A stretch of DNA of 46,112 nt, taken from the NCBI GenBank assembly GCA_029257185.1, contig JARICT010000004.1, forward strand, positions 1-46,112, read 5' to 3'. Of the stretch, positions 9,701 through 18,487 are shown in pieces (the first letter of the stretch is position 1; each line of letters begins with the position of its first letter). The notes under the pieces were generated by a model. That model worked only from the letters and a program-made list of their open reading frames with translations, did no database searches and was not told the origin of the DNA. Source of the DNA: Quadrisphaera sp. (GTDB lineage Bacteria > Actinomycetota > Actinomycetes > Actinomycetales > Quadrisphaeraceae). A program made the position numbers and the translations under genes.

Positions 9701-10324
9701 ATGAGCACGGGAGACGAGCAGGTGCAGCCCACCGAGAACCAGGTGTCCAGCGACGGCGAGGACGCGGACGGCGGCGTCGGTCAGCCAGACCCAGCACCCG
9801 GGGAGGGTGCTGGGGAGAACGGCCGCACCCCGGCCCAGGACCCCCTCGAGGAGGAGGGCGAGGTGGCTGCCGACTACCTGGAGGAGCTGCTCGACGTGAT
9901 GGACCTCGACGGGGACATCGACATCGACGTCGAGGACGGTCGCGCGGCGGTCTCGGTGGTGGCGGACGGAGACGACGCCGACGTGTCGTCCAGGGAGTCG
10001 AGCCTGTCGCGGCTCGTGGGGCGCGAGGGCGAGGTCCTCGAGTCGCTCCAGGAGCTCACGCGGCTCGCGGTGCAGACCAGGACCGGTGAGCGCTCCCGTC
10101 TCGTCCTGGACGTGGCGGGCTACCGCGGCGAGCGTCGTGAGCAGCTGGAGATCGCGGCGGCGAGGGCTGTCGAGACGGTGACGAGCAGCGGGACCAGCGT
10201 GCGCCTGGAGTCGATGAACCCCTTCGAGCGCAAGGTCGTCCACGACGCCGTCGCGCGGGCGGGGCTCGTCAGCGACAGCGAGGGCGTGGAGCCCGCGCGC
10301 TGCGTGGTCGTCCACCCCGCGTGA
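9701..10324 (+). CDS. khpB: KH/R3H RNA-binding protein (KhpB/Jag)
   Basis: Single-stranded-nucleic-acid-binding protein encoded next to yidC in most Gram-positives, linked to RNA regulation and cell elongation. The 207 residues comprise an acidic N-terminus (1-55), a KH-type domain (about 58-145; LSRLVGREGEVLESLQELTR) and an R3H domain near the C-terminus (MNPFERKVVHDAVA). The N-terminal Jag_N domain found in firmicutes is absent, as usual for actinobacteria. Its stop overlaps the rsmG start (GTGA). Confidence 0.92.
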   Translation: MSTGDEQVQPTENQVSSDGEDADGGVGQPDPAPGEGAGENGRTPAQDPLEEEGEVAADYLEELLDVMDLDGDIDIDVEDGRAAVSVVADGDDADVSSRESSLSRLVGREGEVLESLQELTRLAVQTRTGERSRLVLDVAGYRGERREQLEIAAARAVETVTSSGTSVRLESMNPFERKVVHDAVARAGLVSDSEGVEPARCVVVHPA

Positions 10325-10974
10325 GCCCGGAGGACGCCGAGACCGGGGACCTCGGGGCCCGAGCCGAGGTCGCCGCTCGGGAGCGGGCGGAGGAGGTCTT
10401 CGGTGACCGCACCGACCTCGTGCGCCGGTACGCCGATCACCTGGCCGGTTCCGGTGTGGACAGAGGTCTCATCGGTCCGCGGGAAGGGCCTCGCCTGTGG
10501 TCGCGGCACCTCATGAACTGCGCGGGCATGGCACCGCTCGTCCCGCGGGGAGCGTCCGTCGCGGACGTGGGCAGCGGAGCAGGCCTCCCTGGTCTGGTCC
10601 TCGCCATCGCCCGACCGGACCTGACGGTGACCCTCGTCGAACCGCTCCTGCGACGCACCACGTGGTTGGACGAGGTGGTCGCGGACCTCGGCCTGGACGT
10701 GATGGTGGTGCGCTCCAGGGCGCAGGACACCGACGTCAGGGCCGAGGTGGTCACGGCCCGCGCCGTGGCGGCGCTGGACCGCCTGGTCCGGCTGTGCCTG
10801 CCCCTGGTCCGCCCCGGCGGGCAGGTGCTCGCGCTCAAGGGCTCGGGGGCCGACGCCGAGCTGGCTCGCGCGGAGCCTTGGCTGAGGCGTCACGGGCTCC
10901 GGGGTGAGGTGGTGAGGGCCGGCCTCGGCGACGAGACCGCGTCGGTGGTGAGGGTTAGGGTTCCACCGACGTGA
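10321..10974 (+). CDS. rsmG: 16S rRNA (guanine-N7) methyltransferase RsmG
   Basis: SAM-dependent enzyme that methylates G527 of 16S rRNA; loss gives low-level streptomycin resistance in several bacteria. The 217 residues carry the GidB hallmarks: GPREGPRLWSRHLMNCAGM, the SAM motif ADVGSGAGLPGLVLAI, LVEPLLRRTTWLDEVV and the late LALKGSGADAEL. GTG start at 10321 overlaps the khpB stop by 4 bp. Confidence 0.95.
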   Translation: MSPEDAETGDLGARAEVAARERAEEVFGDRTDLVRRYADHLAGSGVDRGLIGPREGPRLWSRHLMNCAGMAPLVPRGASVADVGSGAGLPGLVLAIARPDLTVTLVEPLLRRTTWLDEVVADLGLDVMVVRSRAQDTDVRAEVVTARAVAALDRLVRLCLPLVRPGGQVLALKGSGADAELARAEPWLRRHGLRGEVVRAGLGDETASVVRVRVPPT

Positions 10975-11057
10975 CGAAGGTCCTCTCGCTCGGACCCGCC
11001 CGAGCCGGTGGCTCGAGATCCCTCACTCCCCACGTCACAGACACCCAGGAGGTCCAC

Positions 11058-11096
11058 GTGCGCATCCGCGCTGCCGAGAGCGGTCGTCCCCGGTGA
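11058..11096 (+). CDS. Possible 12-codon leader peptide upstream of parA
   Basis: A GTG at 11058 preceded by AGGAGG (the best ribosome site in this region) opens a 12-codon frame reading VRIRAAESGRPR. Its TGA overlaps the in-frame GTG of parA as GTGA. This geometry is what coupled pairs elsewhere in the window show, so the leader could set parA translation. It may equally be chance; no codon-level conservation can be judged from one sequence. Confidence 0.3.
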   Translation: MRIRAAESGRPR

Positions 11097-12007
11097 GGGA
11101 GCGAGCCACGATGCCCTCGGTCCGTCAGTCCGTGACGCCGCGCACCACGGGCGAGGCGTCGTCGGGAGGTCAGGAGGCTGCGGCACCCCGACGGCGATCG
11201 ACGCAGGCATCAGGGCGGACGCGCGTCATCGCCGTGGCCAACCAGAAGGGTGGCGTCGGGAAGACGACGACGGCGGTCAACGTGGCGGCAGCGCTGGCCG
11301 AGCTGGGGACGTCGGTCCTGCTGATCGACGCCGACCCCCAGGGCAACGCCTCGACCGCGCTGGGGATCGACCACCACGCGGACGTGGTCGGGACCTATGA
11401 CGTCCTGACCGACGCGGCTCCGCTGGAGAGCGCCGTCGTGGAGTGCGCCGACGTCCCGGGGCTCTGGTGCTGTCCGGCGACCGTGGACCTCGCCGGTGCC
11501 GAGATCGAGCTGGTGAGCATGGGCGGCAGGGAGTCGCAGATGCGCCGGGCGGTCGAGGAGCTGGTGGGATCGGGTCGCGAGAGCAAGACCTCCTTCGAGG
11601 TGGTGCTCCTGGACTGCCCGCCCAGCCTCGGGTTGATCACCGTGAACGCGTTGACGGCAGCGCGTGAGGTGCTGGTCCCGATCCAGTGCGAGTACTACGC
11701 CCTGGAGGGCGTCACGCAGCTCCTGCGGAGCATCGCCCTGGTACGGGAGCGCTACAACGACGACCTGCACGTGTCGGCGATGGTCCTGACGATGTTCGAC
11801 GGGCGCACGCGGCTGTCGTCGCAGGTGGCAGAGGAGGTGCGGGCGCACTTCCCCGAACAGGTGTTCGACCAGACGATCCCGCGGTCGGTCCGTGTGTCCG
11901 AGGCGCCGAGCCACGGGCAGACCGTCATGACCTACGACCCCACGTCATCCGGTGCGCTCGCCTACCGCGCCGTCGCTGCCGAGCTGCTGGAGCGCCGGCC
12001 CGCCTGA
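11093..12007 (+). CDS. parA: Chromosome partitioning ATPase ParA (Soj)
   Basis: Walker-type ATPase that with ParB/parS moves newly replicated origins. The deviant Walker A KGGVGKTTT is at residues 52-60, then LLIDADPQGNASTALG, VVLLDCPPSLG and VPIQCEYYALEG. From the GTG at 11093 it is 304 residues with a basic, Ser/Arg-rich N-terminal tail of about 43 residues. ATG at 11111 with GAGGGA upstream is an alternative start; the GTG is preferred weakly because it overlaps a leader frame. It is followed by parS and parB. Confidence 0.95.
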   Translation: MRERATMPSVRQSVTPRTTGEASSGGQEAAAPRRRSTQASGRTRVIAVANQKGGVGKTTTAVNVAAALAELGTSVLLIDADPQGNASTALGIDHHADVVGTYDVLTDAAPLESAVVECADVPGLWCCPATVDLAGAEIELVSMGGRESQMRRAVEELVGSGRESKTSFEVVLLDCPPSLGLITVNALTAAREVLVPIQCEYYALEGVTQLLRSIALVRERYNDDLHVSAMVLTMFDGRTRLSSQVAEEVRAHFPEQVFDQTIPRSVRVSEAPSHGQTVMTYDPTSSGALAYRAVAAELLERRPA

Positions 12008-12366
12008 GGGAGCAGCCACGGCCACCGGCGGCACGGTCACGGCGCGATGTTCCACGTGGAACATCGCGGTGAACCGCTTCCCGAAGGTCCTGCTCCCGGC
12101 GCACCGGGTCGGCGCACCGGGCCGGTGGCTCGGGCGCTCGCGGTGGGCCAGGTGCCGTCAGGCCGGAGGCGAGTCCCCAGCGGCAGGGAGCGGGACGCCG
12201 GACGGCACACCCGAGCCTCGGCGACCTGGAGGTCGAGAGCGCGAGTGAGCGCCTCCCCCGCACCCCAGGCTTGCGGCGCCGGGCCTGTGTGGACTCCGCC
12301 AGCGGACCACGGCATCCTGGCCCTCGGAGAGCGGACACGCTGTGCCATCACGACGAAGGAGCTCAC
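12008..12366 (+). promoter_or_regulatory. parA-parB intergenic region
   Basis: A 359-bp gap between parA and parB on the same strand. It holds the parS palindrome at 12043-12068; the remainder has no supported gene. No clear -35/-10 pair was recognised, though the length makes a separate parB promoter likely. Confidence 0.5.
12043..12068. promoter_or_regulatory. parS centromere site within a 26-bp perfect palindrome
   Basis: TGTTCCACGTGGAACA at 12048-12063 is the 16-bp parS-type palindrome (variant of TGTTTCACGTGAAACA), and pairing extends perfectly to 26 bp. It lies just after parA, a usual location for parS in actinobacteria. ParB would bind here. Confidence 0.85.
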
Positions 12367-13812
12367 ATGGCGGAACGACGACGAGGGCTGGGCCGAGGCC
12401 TCGGAGCACTCATCCCTCCGGAACAGGCGCAGACGCCTGCCCGGCGCACGACGCCCACCGACGTCTTCTTCGCCGAGCGTCGCCCCGCTCCCTCACCGTC
12501 CACCTCGGCCGAGGCCGACAGGTCGTCGGCGAAGGACGAGAGAGCCAGGGCGTCCGTACCGCCTGAGCCCGTCATGGCGGTGGACGACCACAGCGAGGGG
12601 ACGGAGACCGACAGCCCGACGCTGGAGGGCACCCCTCCCGTCGACCCGCTGTCCGACGGCGACGTCGTGGAACCCGCCTCTGCTCCCCCCGGACCCGCGA
12701 CGACCACCCGTGAGCCAGAGCTCCACGGTGGTGACAACGCATTCCTCGAGACGGCGACCGGCGGTCAGGACGGTGCGCCGAGCACGGTCAGCCCCGCTGC
12801 TCGCGCGACGAGCACGCCTGCTTCTTCACCGCCGTCCCCCCGGCCGTCCCGGCGACAGGGGGCGGTCGGGCAGCCGGCTCGCAGCACACCGACCGCGACC
12901 ACCACTGGCACGGGGTCCACCACCCCCGGCGACGCAAGACCTTCGACTGAGGTTTCACGTGAAACACCAGCTCCTGCACGCCGGTCTGCCTACCAGGACG
13001 TCGACGTCGATTCCATCCGGCCGAACCCGCGCCAGCCTCGGAGGGACTTCGACGAGGACGCGATGGCTGAGCTGGTGCACAGCGTCAGGGAGATCGGAGT
13101 GCTCCAGCCGGTCATCCTGAGACCGGCAGGATCGTCACGAGCCCCCGGCTACGAGCTGGTCATGGGGGAGCGTCGATGGAGAGCGGCCGTCGCCGCGGGC
13201 TTGACCACCGTGCCCGCCATCGTGAGGGACACCCCGGACGAGGCGTTGCTCCGAGACGCCCTGCTGGAGAACCTCCACCGGTCGGACCTCAACCCTCTCG
13301 AGGAGGGCGCTGCCTACCAGCAGCTGCTCGAAGACTTCGGGTGCACCCACGAGGAGCTCGCCACGCGCCTGGGACGGTCGCGACCGCAGATCTCCAACAC
13401 CCTGCGCCTCATGAGGCTGCCCTGGGCGGTGCAGCGTCGTCTCGCCTCGGGCCTGCTGAGCGCTGGCCACGCCCGCGCCATGGCAGCCCTGACCGACTCC
13501 GAGGCGGTGGAGCGCCTGTCGGACCGGGTGGTCTCGGAGGGCCTCTCGGTGCGAGCGACCGAGGAGGCGGCCCGCAGAGCGGCGTCCCGCACTCCCGCTG
13601 GCCAGCCGCCGCGAGAGGCTCCGTCGGCCCCCGCTGCACTGGACGACCTCGTGGGGCGGTTGTCCCATCGGCTCGGTACGCGCGTCAGCGTCGCCGTGGG
13701 TGCTCGCCGCAGCCGTCTCGTCGTCGACTTCACCGGGGTCGAGGACCTCAACCGCATCCTCGCGTCGATGATCCCGGACGACCCGGGGGTCGACAACAAC
13801 CCCGCCGCATGA
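12367..13812 (+). CDS. parB: Chromosome partitioning protein ParB
   Basis: CTPase clamp that loads on parS and spreads. The N-terminal ParA-stimulating box MAERRRGLGRGLGALIP is residues 1-17. ParB/Srx domain follows only at about residue 205 (YQDVDVDSIRPNPRQPR, GVLQPVILRP, GERRWRAA, ENLHRSDLNPLEE), then the helix-turn-helix (THEELATRLGRSRPQISNTLRL, SGLLSAGHARAM) and the C-terminal dimer domain. The 481 residues exceed the usual 300-350 because a Ser/Thr/Pro/Glu-rich linker of about 185 residues separates ParA box and core. AAGGAG lies 7 bp before the ATG. A parS site lies inside the gene. Confidence 0.95.
   Translation: MAERRRGLGRGLGALIPPEQAQTPARRTTPTDVFFAERRPAPSPSTSAEADRSSAKDERARASVPPEPVMAVDDHSEGTETDSPTLEGTPPVDPLSDGDVVEPASAPPGPATTTREPELHGGDNAFLETATGGQDGAPSTVSPAARATSTPASSPPSPRPSRRQGAVGQPARSTPTATTTGTGSTTPGDARPSTEVSRETPAPARRSAYQDVDVDSIRPNPRQPRRDFDEDAMAELVHSVREIGVLQPVILRPAGSSRAPGYELVMGERRWRAAVAAGLTTVPAIVRDTPDEALLRDALLENLHRSDLNPLEEGAAYQQLLEDFGCTHEELATRLGRSRPQISNTLRLMRLPWAVQRRLASGLLSAGHARAMAALTDSEAVERLSDRVVSEGLSVRATEEAARRAASRTPAGQPPREAPSAPAALDDLVGRLSHRLGTRVSVAVGARRSRLVVDFTGVEDLNRILASMIPDDPGVDNNPAA
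12951..12966. promoter_or_regulatory. parS site inside parB
   Basis: GGTTTCACGTGAAACA matches the canonical TGTTTCACGTGAAACA at 15 of 16 positions, including the complete 14-bp palindromic core. It lies in the linker-coding part of parB, where the protein reads VSRETP. Confidence 0.88.
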
Positions 13813-14516
13813 CGGTGCCGCGGGGAGACGGTGAGAGGCGCATGGCCCCTCTCACCTTGGAGACGTTCCGGGATCTGCCGACGCGCTGTCGAGAGTGCGT
13901 GCGATGGGAGCTTCCCCAGGATCCCGCTACCGCGGAGAGCCACGGCCACCGAGGGCTGGAGAAGGAGGCGTGGCTCTCGCACCTGTTGCTGTCGTGGCCC
14001 ACCGCGGGGCGGGTCGCCTACGTCGGTGAGCAATCGGCCGGGTACGCGTTGGTCGCCCCACCCAGCATGACCCCGCGCAGCGCCCACTTCCCCACGTCGC
14101 CGGTGTCTCCCGACGCGGCGCTCCTGATCACCGGCCACGTCTACGGCTGGGCACGCGGGATGGGCGTCGGGCGGATGCTCGTCCAGGGTGTCGCCAAGGA
14201 CCTCACGCTGCGGGGTTTCCACGCGCTGGAGGTCTTCGCGAACCGCGCCGGTGCGGATGCTGCTGGCGAGGAGACCGCGTCGTCGACGACGAAGGCTGTC
14301 GCGGGTCCGGCGATCGCGGACGCTCAGACGCCGGTGGGTGGCGAGCCGTGCCTCCTGCCCGCCGGCTTTGCCGAGACGGTGGGCTTCACCGTGGTGGCGG
14401 ACGACCCGGTGGTGCCACGGTTGCGCTTGGAGCTGCGCACGGCGCTGGACTGGCGTGAGGACGTGGAGGCGGCGTTGGACCGGCTGCTGACGTCGCTGAC
14501 CCTGACGTCCCTCTGA
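13809..14516 (+). CDS. GNAT-family N-acetyltransferase downstream of parB
   Basis: A 235-residue protein with the GNAT acetyl-CoA pocket, HVYGWARGMGVGRMLVQGVAKDL near the middle, and a C-terminal GFAETVGFTVVADDPVVPRLRLEL strand. The N-terminal CRECVRWE Cys pair is characteristic of the actinobacterial proteins encoded right after parB; the substrate is unknown. The ATG at 13809 overlaps the parB stop (ATGA); ATG at 13842 (MAPLTLETF) is an alternative where homology may begin. Residues about 145-180 are a low-complexity insertion. Confidence 0.85.
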   Translation: MTVPRGDGERRMAPLTLETFRDLPTRCRECVRWELPQDPATAESHGHRGLEKEAWLSHLLLSWPTAGRVAYVGEQSAGYALVAPPSMTPRSAHFPTSPVSPDAALLITGHVYGWARGMGVGRMLVQGVAKDLTLRGFHALEVFANRAGADAAGEETASSTTKAVAGPAIADAQTPVGGEPCLLPAGFAETVGFTVVADDPVVPRLRLELRTALDWREDVEAALDRLLTSLTLTSL

Positions 14517-14566
14517 GAGCTGTCGACCGGGTCCCCACGACCGCGAGCGGGTGGCCGCCTGGGTGA

Positions 14567-14582
14567 TGTTCCACGTGAGACG
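14567..14582. promoter_or_regulatory. Degenerate parS-like site
   Basis: TGTTCCACGTGAGACG keeps the left arm and CACGTG centre of parS but mismatches three bases of the right arm relative to the 12048 site. Its position in the gap after the parB-GNAT pair supports a weak third ParB site; binding is uncertain. Confidence 0.4.
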
Positions 14583-14593
14583 TCCGCGGACGA

Positions 14594-14627
14594 CGAAGGC
14601 CCCCACCACGAGAGGTAGGGGCCTTCG
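14594..14627. terminator. Bidirectional terminator between GNAT gene and trxA
   Basis: Inverted repeat CGAAGGCCCC (14594-14603) and GGGGCCTTCG (14618-14627), 14-nt loop, between two convergent genes. There is no T-run, as is common in high-GC actinobacteria, so it could end transcription from both sides. Confidence 0.7.
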
Positions 14628-14636
14628 ACCTGCGTG

Positions 14637-14960
14637 TCAGCCGAGGTAGGCCGACAGCTCCTTGAGGAGAGCCGGCTTCGGACGGGCCCCGATGATCGAC
14701 GTGACCACCTCACCGCCGGAGAAGACGGTGAGGGCGGGGATGGAGGTGATGCCGAACTGTGCGGTCACCTGCGGGTTCTCGTCGACGTTGATCTTGACGA
14801 CGTCCAGCGCATCGGCGTTCTCCGCACCGATCTCGTCGACGATGGGGCTCACCTGGCGGCACGGACCGCACCAGGGCGCCCAGAAGTCGACGAGGACTGG
14901 CTTCTCGGACTGCAGCACCTCGGCGGCGAACGTCGCGTCGGTGACGTCTCGAGCGGTCAT
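14637..14960 (-). CDS. trxA: Thioredoxin
   Basis: A 107-residue cytoplasmic dithiol reductant. The active site WCGPC has cysteines at residues 31 and 34 within VDFWAPWCGPCRQVSP, with the cis-proline loop SIPALTVFSGGE. ATG at 14960 has AGAAGGAGA upstream. It follows trxB by 35 bp on the same strand, so its reductase is encoded with it. Confidence 0.97.
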   Translation of the reverse strand: MTARDVTDATFAAEVLQSEKPVLVDFWAPWCGPCRQVSPIVDEIGAENADALDVVKINVDENPQVTAQFGITSIPALTVFSGGEVVTSIIGARPKPALLKELSAYLG

Positions 14961-14995
14961 GGGATCTCCTTCTCGTAGGGCTGGTCGTCGATGGT

Positions 14996-16018
14996 TCAGA
15001 GTGCGGCGGCGAGCTCGGCGGCCTCGACGGCGGCGATGGGTGCCGACTCCGTCTCGTCGAACGCCGCCAGGTAGCGCTCTGCGTCCAGCGCCGCGCTGCA
15101 CCCGGACCCCGCCGCGGTGATGGCCTGGCGGTACTCGTGGTCCACCACGTCACCGCAGGCGAAGACGCCCGGGAGGTTCGTCCGGCCGCTGCGGCCGTCC
15201 ACGACGACGTACCCGCCGTCGTCGAGCGTCACGGAGCCTGCGAAGAGCTCGTTGCGGGGGTCGTGCCCGATGGCGACGAAGACCCCGGTGACGTCGAGCT
15301 CCCGCTCCACCCCGGTGATGCGGTCCCGGAGCCGGAGCCCCGTGACCTTGTCGTCCCCCAGGATCTCCTCGACCGTGCTGTTCCAGGCAAAGCTGATCTT
15401 CGGGTTGGCCTTGGCGCGGTCCACCATGATCTTGGAGGCGCGCAGGGCGTCCCTCCGGTGCACGACCGTCACGGAGGCCGCGAAGCGCGTGAGGAAGGTG
15501 GCCTCCTCCATGGCGGAGTCGCCACCACCGACGACCGCGACGTGCTTGTCGCGGAAGAACGCGCCGTCGCAGGTGGCGCACCACGAGACCCCGTGGCCCG
15601 AGAGCCGCTTCTCGCTGTCCAGCCCGATCTCCCGGTAGGCGGAACCGGTCGACAGGATGACGGAGCGGGCCCGGTAGACGTCACCACCACCGGTGGTGAC
15701 GGTCTTGACGGCCCCCTCGAGCTGGGCGCTGACGGCGTCGTCGTAGACGAGCCGCGCCCCGAAGCGCTCGGCCTGCTCCTGCATGTTCTCCATGAGGTCC
15801 GGGCCCATGAGCCCCTCCGGGAAGCCGGGGAAGTTCTCGACCTCCGTGGTGTTCATCAGCGCTCCGCCCACGGTGACGGACCCGGCGATGACCACGGGCG
15901 CGAGGTTGGCCCTGGCCGCGTAGATGGCGGCCGTGTAGCCCGCCGGCCCCGAGCCGACGATGAGGACGTCCAGCACGTCCGTGTCGGTGGTGGCGGTGCT
16001 GTCGTGTGGATCGCTCAC
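14996..16018 (-). CDS. trxB: Thioredoxin-disulfide reductase
   Basis: NADPH-dependent flavoenzyme that reduces TrxA. The 340 residues show the FAD motif [16 protein letters not shown] at about 22-37, the redox CATC pair (147 and 150), the NADPH motif [15 protein letters not shown] and the C-terminal [17 protein letters not shown] start at 16018 is set by the conserved N-terminus. It is probably cotranscribed with trxA. Confidence 0.97.
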   Translation of the reverse strand: MSDPHDSTATTDTDVLDVLIVGSGPAGYTAAIYAARANLAPVVIAGSVTVGGALMNTTEVENFPGFPEGLMGPDLMENMQEQAERFGARLVYDDAVSAQLEGAVKTVTTGGGDVYRARSVILSTGSAYREIGLDSEKRLSGHGVSWCATCDGAFFRDKHVAVVGGGDSAMEEATFLTRFAASVTVVHRRDALRASKIMVDRAKANPKISFAWNSTVEEILGDDKVTGLRLRDRITGVERELDVTGVFVAIGHDPRNELFAGSVTLDDGGYVVVDGRSGRTNLPGVFACGDVVDHEYRQAITAAGSGCSAALDAERYLAAFDETESAPIAAVEAAELAAAL

Positions 16019-16153
16019 GTGAACCCTCTCGTCGGTGGCGGCGTCACAGGACCGAGCCGCGCTGGGCGCAGGACGGTCTCTGCTGCTCCTGTGGCCGTCA
16101 ACCCCGGGAGGACGAGGGCTGTTCCCGTCGGGCGACAGGTGGCCCCGGTCGCG

Positions 16154-18349
16154 TCAGCGGACGGTGATCTCCGAGACCTCGGCCCGGTAGCCACCCGTGG
16201 TGGACGGCAGCTCGGTCCACCACACGATGAGGTGCGACGTGGTCGCCGGTGGGTCAACGGTGATGGTGGTGGACCCGTCCAGCGGGGACTGCGCCACCAC
16301 CGTGGAGTCCTCGAAGGAGCCCGTCGGGGACGTGCGGATCTCGACAGCGCCCCCGTCGCCGGCGGAGTCGACCTCCACCTCGCTCACCGCTGCGTCAGCC
16401 TCCAGGTCCAGCTGGAGGCCGACGCCCTCCTTGAGGTTCCCGAAGGCCGCTGTGGCGTAACCCTCGGAGGTCCAGGCGGTGCCGGGGTCACCGTCGACGG
16501 CGTTCTGCGCGCGGTCGCCGTTCTCCGCGCCGTCGCCCTGCGGGTCGAGGGCGGTCGCGCCGGTGAGGACGGGTGCCGGCCCGGGGGCGGGCTCCCCCTC
16601 TGCCTCCTCGGCCGTGTCTCCTCCGGGCGCTGCCGACGGCGCCGCCCTCGTCTCCTCCGTCGCACCGAGGATGGACTCACGGACACTCTGCAAGGTTGGA
16701 ACCTGGCGGAATGCGACCAGCAGGGCGACGAGGAGGACGACGACGACGAGCGAGAGGGCGATGGCGACCGTTCTGCCGCGCAGATGGCTCGGCCCCGACG
16801 CGGCCTCCGGGGTGGCGACGGTCTCGATGAGAGGGAGGCCCCCCGGCTCACCGTGGGTGTCGGGGCCCGCGTCGCCCCCGGTCCTGCGGTCGCCAGCGTC
16901 ATCGACGGCCGGGACCACCGGCCGCGGCCCGGCGCCGGCGACGGTGGGCTGATCTCGGGCGGGGCGTCGTCCCCGCGCCGCGGCGCGGGTCTGCGGGACC
17001 GGCCCGACGGCGCTGCGGACGGCGGCGTGCGAGCGCGCCAGGGCGGTCTCGGCCGTGGAGCCGAGGGCCTCGACGCCGTGGCGAAGCCGCTCCCTGGACC
17101 GGCTGCCACCCCGGTTCGTCGGCGCACCGTCGTCATCGGTGCCCCCGCCTCCGGCTACCGCACCGGTCGGGTCCTGGGCGGACGCCCCGCCCGGACCTGC
17201 CGACGGGCTGGCGGCCAGGACGCCCGGGGGGGTGCCTCGCGCGTCCCGCTCCTCTCGTGCGGCCCGGCGCGCACCGCGGCGGGTGGGCACGACGGCGTCC
17301 CGGTCACCCCCGGGGTCCGGTGGGTTCTCGGCGTCGTCCGCGTGCTGGCCCCGGCCCGGAGCCTGGTCGACGTCGGTCTCGGCGCCGACCCGTGCTGGGG
17401 TGGCGACCTCGTGGACGGGCACCTGTCGCGTGTCCGGCAGGCGGATCTCCCGTCGACTGCCGGGCTGGACCTGCGCGGCGCCAGAGGCCGGACCGACGCC
17501 CAGCAGCGAGTCGGCCAGCTGCTGCGGGGTCACGCCACCGCCCTCGGACGGCGACAGCTCCGAGACGACCAGCTCGTCGAGGACGGGCGGCACGTCCGGG
17601 ACGAGGTCGCGGGGAGGAACGGCGGCGCCGCGCGATCGGGGAGCCGCACCGACGGCGTCCACCCGGCCGTGCGGCCACAGCCCGGTCAGGGCGGCGTACA
17701 GCAGCGAGGCCAGGCCCAGACCGTCCTCGGCCATCGCGCCGTCCTCGTCGACGGGGTCCAGCCCGGCGGCCGCGGCGGCGACGACGAGGCCGCTGACGAC
17801 GACGGACCTGCCGTGGACGTACAGGCTCGAGGGAGCGAGGCGACGGTGGTGGCACCCCGAGGCCGCGGCGTCAGCGAGCGCACGCGCTGCCTCGCCGATC
17901 ACGACCCGCGCCCGCTCACCGTCCAGCGGTGCCCGCCGGACCAGGTCGTCCAGCCGCTCGCCCGCGGGCCGCTCCTCCACGATCCAGCCGAGGACCGTGC
18001 CGTCCGTGGCGCGCGCGTCGCCGGTGTCGAGGATCCGGGTGAGCCCCGGGGCGTGGTGTGCCGCCGCGACGCGCGCGGCCTCCAGCGCGGCGGGGACGGC
18101 GCGCCCGGAGACCACCCTGATGATGACGCGGCGCTCGAGCTGGGTGTCGCGACCGTCCCACGTGGAGGAGTCACCGTCGCGGCCCCGGCGCTCGTCGAGG
18201 CGATAGCGCCCGGCCAGGAGCAGGCCGATCGAGCCCGTGGTGCTGGGGCGCACGGTGCTGGGGCGCGGAGCACCCGGACGTCCCGGGCCGTTCACCGTGC
18301 GCGTCGCGGGTCCCGAGGTCCCCGAGGCCGTCTCGTCGTCCTGCACCAC
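16154..18349 (-). CDS. Membrane-anchored pseudokinase with extracellular discoidin-like domain (MurJ partner type)
   Basis: A 731-residue protein resembling the C-terminal part of mycobacterial MviN (Rv3910). Residues about 45-285 have a protein-kinase fold whose catalytic parts are lost: the Gly-rich loop is degenerate, the usual Lys is Arg (VIIRVV), HRD is HRR and DFG is missing. A long disordered linker follows (290-520), one membrane segment (about 527-547, VAIALSLVVVVLLVALLVAF), and a C-terminal F5/8-type carbohydrate-binding-like domain (about 590-731). In the mycobacterial protein phosphorylation lets this domain recruit FhaA to regulate peptidoglycan synthesis. Here it is encoded 2.5 kb from murJ. 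Start GTG at 18349 or 18346, with AGGAG just upstream. Confidence 0.8.
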   Translation of the reverse strand: MVQDDETASGTSGPATRTVNGPGRPGAPRPSTVRPSTTGSIGLLLAGRYRLDERRGRDGDSSTWDGRDTQLERRVIIRVVSGRAVPAALEAARVAAAHHAPGLTRILDTGDARATDGTVLGWIVEERPAGERLDDLVRRAPLDGERARVVIGEAARALADAAASGCHHRRLAPSSLYVHGRSVVVSGLVVAAAAAGLDPVDEDGAMAEDGLGLASLLYAALTGLWPHGRVDAVGAAPRSRGAAVPPRDLVPDVPPVLDELVVSELSPSEGGGVTPQQLADSLLGVGPASGAAQVQPGSRREIRLPDTRQVPVHEVATPARVGAETDVDQAPGRGQHADDAENPPDPGGDRDAVVPTRRGARRAAREERDARGTPPGVLAASPSAGPGGASAQDPTGAVAGGGGTDDDGAPTNRGGSRSRERLRHGVEALGSTAETALARSHAAVRSAVGPVPQTRAAARGRRPARDQPTVAGAGPRPVVPAVDDAGDRRTGGDAGPDTHGEPGGLPLIETVATPEAASGPSHLRGRTVAIALSLVVVVLLVALLVAFRQVPTLQSVRESILGATEETRAAPSAAPGGDTAEEAEGEPAPGPAPVLTGATALDPQGDGAENGDRAQNAVDGDPGTAWTSEGYATAAFGNLKEGVGLQLDLEADAAVSEVEVDSAGDGGAVEIRTSPTGSFEDSTVVAQSPLDGSTTITVDPPATTSHLIVWWTELPSTTGGYRAEVSEITVR

Positions 18350-18487
18350 CAGCTCCTGCCCTGACTCGCCTGATGCCCGTGCCGACGCGGGGCCGCGGGC
18401 GCCGTCGCCGTGGGCGTGGCGCCACCTGGCACGCCGTCACGCCCGTCCACGTCGCTCGGGCCGGCCGGCCTCCACGACCCACTGAGA

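Noticed and set aside
16010..16026. GCTCACGTGAACCC near the trxB start as a parS
   Set aside because: Only the CACGTG centre and a few flanking bases match; arms are not palindromic.
16045..16093. CACAGGA / TCCTGTG dyad upstream of trxB
   Set aside because: Arms only 7 bp with a 35-bp loop; expected by chance.
18150..18170. CCCACGTGGAGG inside the pseudokinase gene as a parS
   Set aside because: CACGTG core occurs many times in this GC-rich window; arms do not match TGTTYCACGTGRAACA.
15137..18364. Plus-strand frame of about 1075 codons opposite trxB and the pseudokinase
   Set aside because: Antisense shadow; the minus strand carries clear TrxB motifs and the pseudokinase architecture.
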